DNA from: Spirochaeta sp.
Lineage (GTDB): Bacteria > Spirochaetota > Spirochaetia > DSM-27196 > Alkalispirochaetaceae
Assembly: GCA_007117185.1 (NCBI GenBank)
Contig: SKHA01000159.1
Span: 1-6,701 of the forward strand
Direction: 5' to 3'
Length of the DNA stretch: 6,701 nt
Below the pieces are notes generated by a model. It ran no database searches. It saw only the letters and a list, made by a program, of their open reading frames with translations, and was not told the DNA's origin. Below, piece after piece: positions 5,641 to 6,701 of this stretch; within the stretch, counting starts at the first letter, position 1, and every line of letters starts with the position of its first letter. The translations under genes were made by a program, and so were the position numbers.

Positions 5641-6701
5641 ATGAGTAAGACAAAAATACAGGAGCTCTTCGGGGAAGAGCTGAACGTAGTGAACGTTGGC
5701 CTGGACAGTTTTGCCGATAACTTGAGCGGCCTGGACACGCCGGTAACCCGGGTGGACTGGAAGGCTCCCGCCGGCGGCGACACGCGATTGTTGAAGCTGT
5801 TCGATCGGCTGGAAAAGGCCGAAGCGGCGGGCAAGCTGGACCGCAAGGGCGCCAACGAAGAGGCGATCAGTCGCCTCCTGAAGGGTAAACCCACCATCGT
5901 GGGGATCGGCATCGCCCAGGACGTGGTTCCAGGGATGCACAAGAAACTGGTGCTTCACGCCGGTCCGCCGGTGACGTGGGAGAAGATGTCCGGTCCGCAG
6001 CGCGGGGCGGTGATGGGCGGGCTGATCTACGAAGGGCTGGCCTCCACCATCGAGGAAGCTGAAAAGCTGGCCGCCTCGGGTGAGATCACCTTCGACCCCT
6101 GCCACCATCACAACGCGGTAGGGCCCATGGCCGGGGTGACCACCGCCAGCATGCCCGTGTGGATCATGGAAAACACCACCTACGGCAATCGGGCCTACTG
6201 TTCCCTCAACGAGGGGCTGGGCAAGGTGCTGCGTTACGGCGCCAACTCGCCGGACGTGATCGAGAAGCTGAAGTGGATGGAGACGGATCTGGCGCCCATC
6301 CTGCAGCAGGCGCTGGAGCTGCACGGCCCGCTGGACATGAAGAACCTCATCGCCCAGGTCCTGCAGATGGGAGACGAGGGGCACAACCGCAACCGCGCCG
6401 GTACATCACTGTTGATTCGTGAGCTGGCGCCGTATCTGGTGATGCTGGACGTAGAGAAGGAGAAGCTGGCCAGGGTCTTTCGCTTCATGCACGAGAACGA
6501 CCACTTCTTCCTGAACCTGACCATGCCGGCGGCCAAGTGCACCGTCGACGCCTGCGCGGGGATCGAGGGAAGCACCCTGATCTACACGATGGCCCGGAAC
6601 GGCACGGAGTTCGGCATCCGCCTCGCCGGAATGCCGGACCGCTGGTTCACCGGCCCCGCTGGCGTGGTGGACGGTCTGTACCTGCCGGGATACACTGCTG
6701 A
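5641..6701 (+). CDS. allG: DUF1116 protein, AllG/YlbE-like, 3' end cut by window
   Basis: An open frame of 353 codons starts at ATG 5641 and runs off the window without a stop. The family is usually about 420-470 residues, so roughly the last 70-110 are missing. Recognisable DUF1116 blocks are NVVNVGLDSFADNL at 15-28; GAVMGGLIYEGLA at 122-134; FDPCHHHNAVGPMAGVTTAS at 151-170 with a striking three-histidine cluster; MENTTYGNRAYCSLNEGLGK at 176-195; LQMGDEGHNRNRAGT at 241-255; and NLTMPAAK at 292-299. The His/Asp/Cys-rich conserved blocks suggest an active or ligand site, though the mechanism is unknown to me. In E. coli the homologue (ylbE, allG) works with allF and allH in oxamate carbamoyltransferase (oxalurate to oxamate plus carbamoyl phosphate). 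The product is predicted to be cytoplasmic, with no signal peptide or membrane segment seen. It follows fdrA by 18 bases with its own good Shine-Dalgarno. Confidence 0.9.
   Translation, partial: MSKTKIQELFGEELNVVNVGLDSFADNLSGLDTPVTRVDWKAPAGGDTRLLKLFDRLEKAEAAGKLDRKGANEEAISRLLKGKPTIVGIGIAQDVVPGMHKKLVLHAGPPVTWEKMSGPQRGAVMGGLIYEGLASTIEEAEKLAASGEITFDPCHHHNAVGPMAGVTTASMPVWIMENTTYGNRAYCSLNEGLGKVLRYGANSPDVIEKLKWMETDLAPILQQALELHGPLDMKNLIAQVLQMGDEGHNRNRAGTSLLIRELAPYLVMLDVEKEKLARVFRFMHENDHFFLNLTMPAAKCTVDACAGIEGSTLIYTMARNGTEFGIRLAGMPDRWFTGPAGVVDGLYLPGYTA
5663..5681 (+). other. Perfect inverted repeat just inside allG
   Basis: AGCTCTTC-GGG-GAAGAGCT is an eight-base perfect stem with a three-base loop, starting 22 bases after the first base of the allG start codon. 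It encodes ELFGEEL. There is no following T-tract, so it is not a rho-independent terminator. In RNA it could form a short hairpin near the edge of the initiating ribosome. It may equally be a coincidence of the codons used for a symmetric peptide. Confidence 0.5.

Noticed and set aside
4849..6384. Long open frame (511 codons) on the - strand across fdrA and allG
   Set aside because: It is antisense to two clearly recognised genes, crosses their junction, and its translation is rich in His/Gln/Arg/Gly with no family resemblance. This is typical of a shadow frame in GC-rich coding DNA.

Overview
The window is about 6.7 kb of GC-rich bacterial DNA. It is fully coding on the + strand and holds five consecutive, tightly packed genes that read as one operon. 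The layout is: a transmembrane chemoreceptor (11-1888); a receiver/HATPase signalling protein (1872-3152); a DUF2877 protein of the AllH/YlbF type (3149-4069); an FdrA/AllF protein of the NDP-forming acyl-CoA synthetase-like superfamily (4066-5622); and a DUF1116 protein of the AllG/YlbE type (5641 to the window edge, 3' end missing). The first three junctions overlap by 17, 4 and 4 bases, and the last gap is only 18 bases. I see no tRNA, rRNA, CRISPR array, IS element or rho-independent terminator. No gene-free stretch exceeds 20 bases.

The last three genes are the set that in Escherichia coli (allFGH, formerly fdrA-ylbE-ylbF) has been linked to oxamate carbamoyltransferase, the late step of anaerobic allantoin catabolism. 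That enzyme converts oxalurate plus phosphate to oxamate plus carbamoyl phosphate, and a carbamate kinase then makes ATP. The order here is H-F-G rather than F-G-H. No carbamate kinase is visible, but the window ends inside the third gene. The substrate in this organism is inferred, not shown: FdrA/DUF1116/DUF2877 sets also occur outside allantoin clusters.

The first two genes form a signalling pair. The chemoreceptor has two membrane segments, a large extracytoplasmic domain resembling dCache_3, a HAMP domain and a standard MCP signalling hairpin. Its partner has an intact CheY-like receiver followed by a histidine-kinase-like module that appears to lack the phosphoacceptor histidine. Because these genes overlap each other and run directly into the carbamoyltransferase genes, the likely reading is that the cell senses a compound connected to this catabolic pathway and makes sensor and enzymes from one message.

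Taxonomy cannot be fixed from this sequence. The base composition, GTG/TTG starts, chemotaxis gene style and FdrA set would fit a GC-rich free-living spirochaete (Spirochaetales), but a Deltaproteobacteria-like or clostridial-type anaerobe is not excluded. The points most worth a second look are the sensor-enzyme operon itself, the degenerate kinase core, a G9 homopolymer inside allH, and a promoter-like extended -10 just upstream of fdrA.
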